In this document: piece after piece, positions 63,867 to 64,000 of the stretch
Layout: every line of letters begins with the position of its first letter
Numbering within the stretch: the stretch's first letter is position 1
Source: Ascoidea tarda (nom. inval.)
Taxonomy: Eukaryota; Ascomycota; Saccharomycetes; Ascoideales; Ascoideaceae
Length of the DNA stretch: 64,000 nucleotides
Reading direction: 5' to 3'
NCBI GenBank assembly: GCA_030560485.1
Contig: JAKTTS010000009.1
Span: 21,715-85,714 of the forward strand
The notes under the pieces: model-generated
Told to the model about the DNA's origin: nothing
Seen by the model: the letters and a program-made list of their open reading frames with translations, nothing else
Databases searched by the model: none
Translations under genes and position numbers: made by a program

Positions 63867-64000
63867 ATTTATGTTGTTGGAGCAGTAGGTGCTGGAGCGC
63901 GAGATGTCTCTGTTCGAAACTGAGGATAGCAGAAGGGAGGAGGAGTTGAAGATGGACCTTATGGTGGCAGTGGAGCCCTGGGGCGAGGAGTGCTGGCAGT
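63867..64000. promoter_or_regulatory. upstream region of the SYT1-type gene (cut by the window edge)
   Basis: GC-rich compared with the gene. Only 134 bp are visible, so no sites are called. Confidence 0.4.

Overview
The window reads as nuclear DNA of a budding yeast (Saccharomycotina). Genes are almost all intron-free and AT-rich, with long Asn/Ser-rich tracts. Two respiratory complex I genes are present: the NDUFS7/PSST subunit and the NDUFAF3 assembly factor. Complex I is absent from Saccharomycetaceae such as S. cerevisiae, so the organism lies outside that family. Three tandem beta-1,2-mannosyltransferase (BMT, GT91) genes point the same way, to lineages like Candida or Komagataella. In-frame CTG codons are very scarce in the genes I walked codon by codon, so I cannot tell whether CTG is read as Leu, Ser or Ala. 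I found no tRNA, rRNA or CRISPR.

Left part (1-16 kb): a membrane-anchored secretory cyclophilin (-); two RTS1-type PP2A B56 genes (-) flanking the complex I gene NDUFS7 (+); SCP1/transgelin (+); and a Zn2Cys6 transcription factor (-). The RTS1 paralogues share blocks of about 250 bp that are identical at every base, separated by diverged DNA. This suggests gene conversion.

Middle part (16-32 kb): an F-box-like fragment (-) lies head to head with a decayed + strand gene. That gene keeps one long reading frame with leucine-rich repeats, then regions resembling a RhoGEF DH-PH module, but it is broken by a frameshift and at least six stops. Next come a TatD-family hydrolase (+) and the BMT array (three genes, +). 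The first BMT has lost motifs kept by the other two. A mitochondrial inner-membrane-type protein (-) follows.

Right part (32-64 kb): LTE1-type RasGEF (-), twinfilin TWF1 (+), a DHA2-type MFS transporter (-), a divergent protein kinase with DFS in place of DFG (-), an unrecognised 1051-aa membrane/coiled-coil protein (-), an AVT3/AVT4 vacuolar amino acid transporter (-), NDUFAF3 (-), the mitoribosomal protein mL43/MRPL51 with an intron (+), and a SYT1-type Sec7-PH Arf GEF (-), whose start lies just inside the right edge.

The gene set is mostly housekeeping: signalling (RTS1, LTE1, kinase), actin (SCP1, TWF1), mitochondrion (NDUFS7, NDUFAF3, mL43, the 275-aa protein) and cell-wall glycosylation (BMT). 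NDUFAF3 belongs to the machinery that assembles the complex I module containing NDUFS7. Intergenic DNA is unusually structured. It holds GC-rich islands, helically phased GCGTGA motifs, a four-tract G-quadruplex motif, long AT inverted repeats, palindromes and an LTR-like element.
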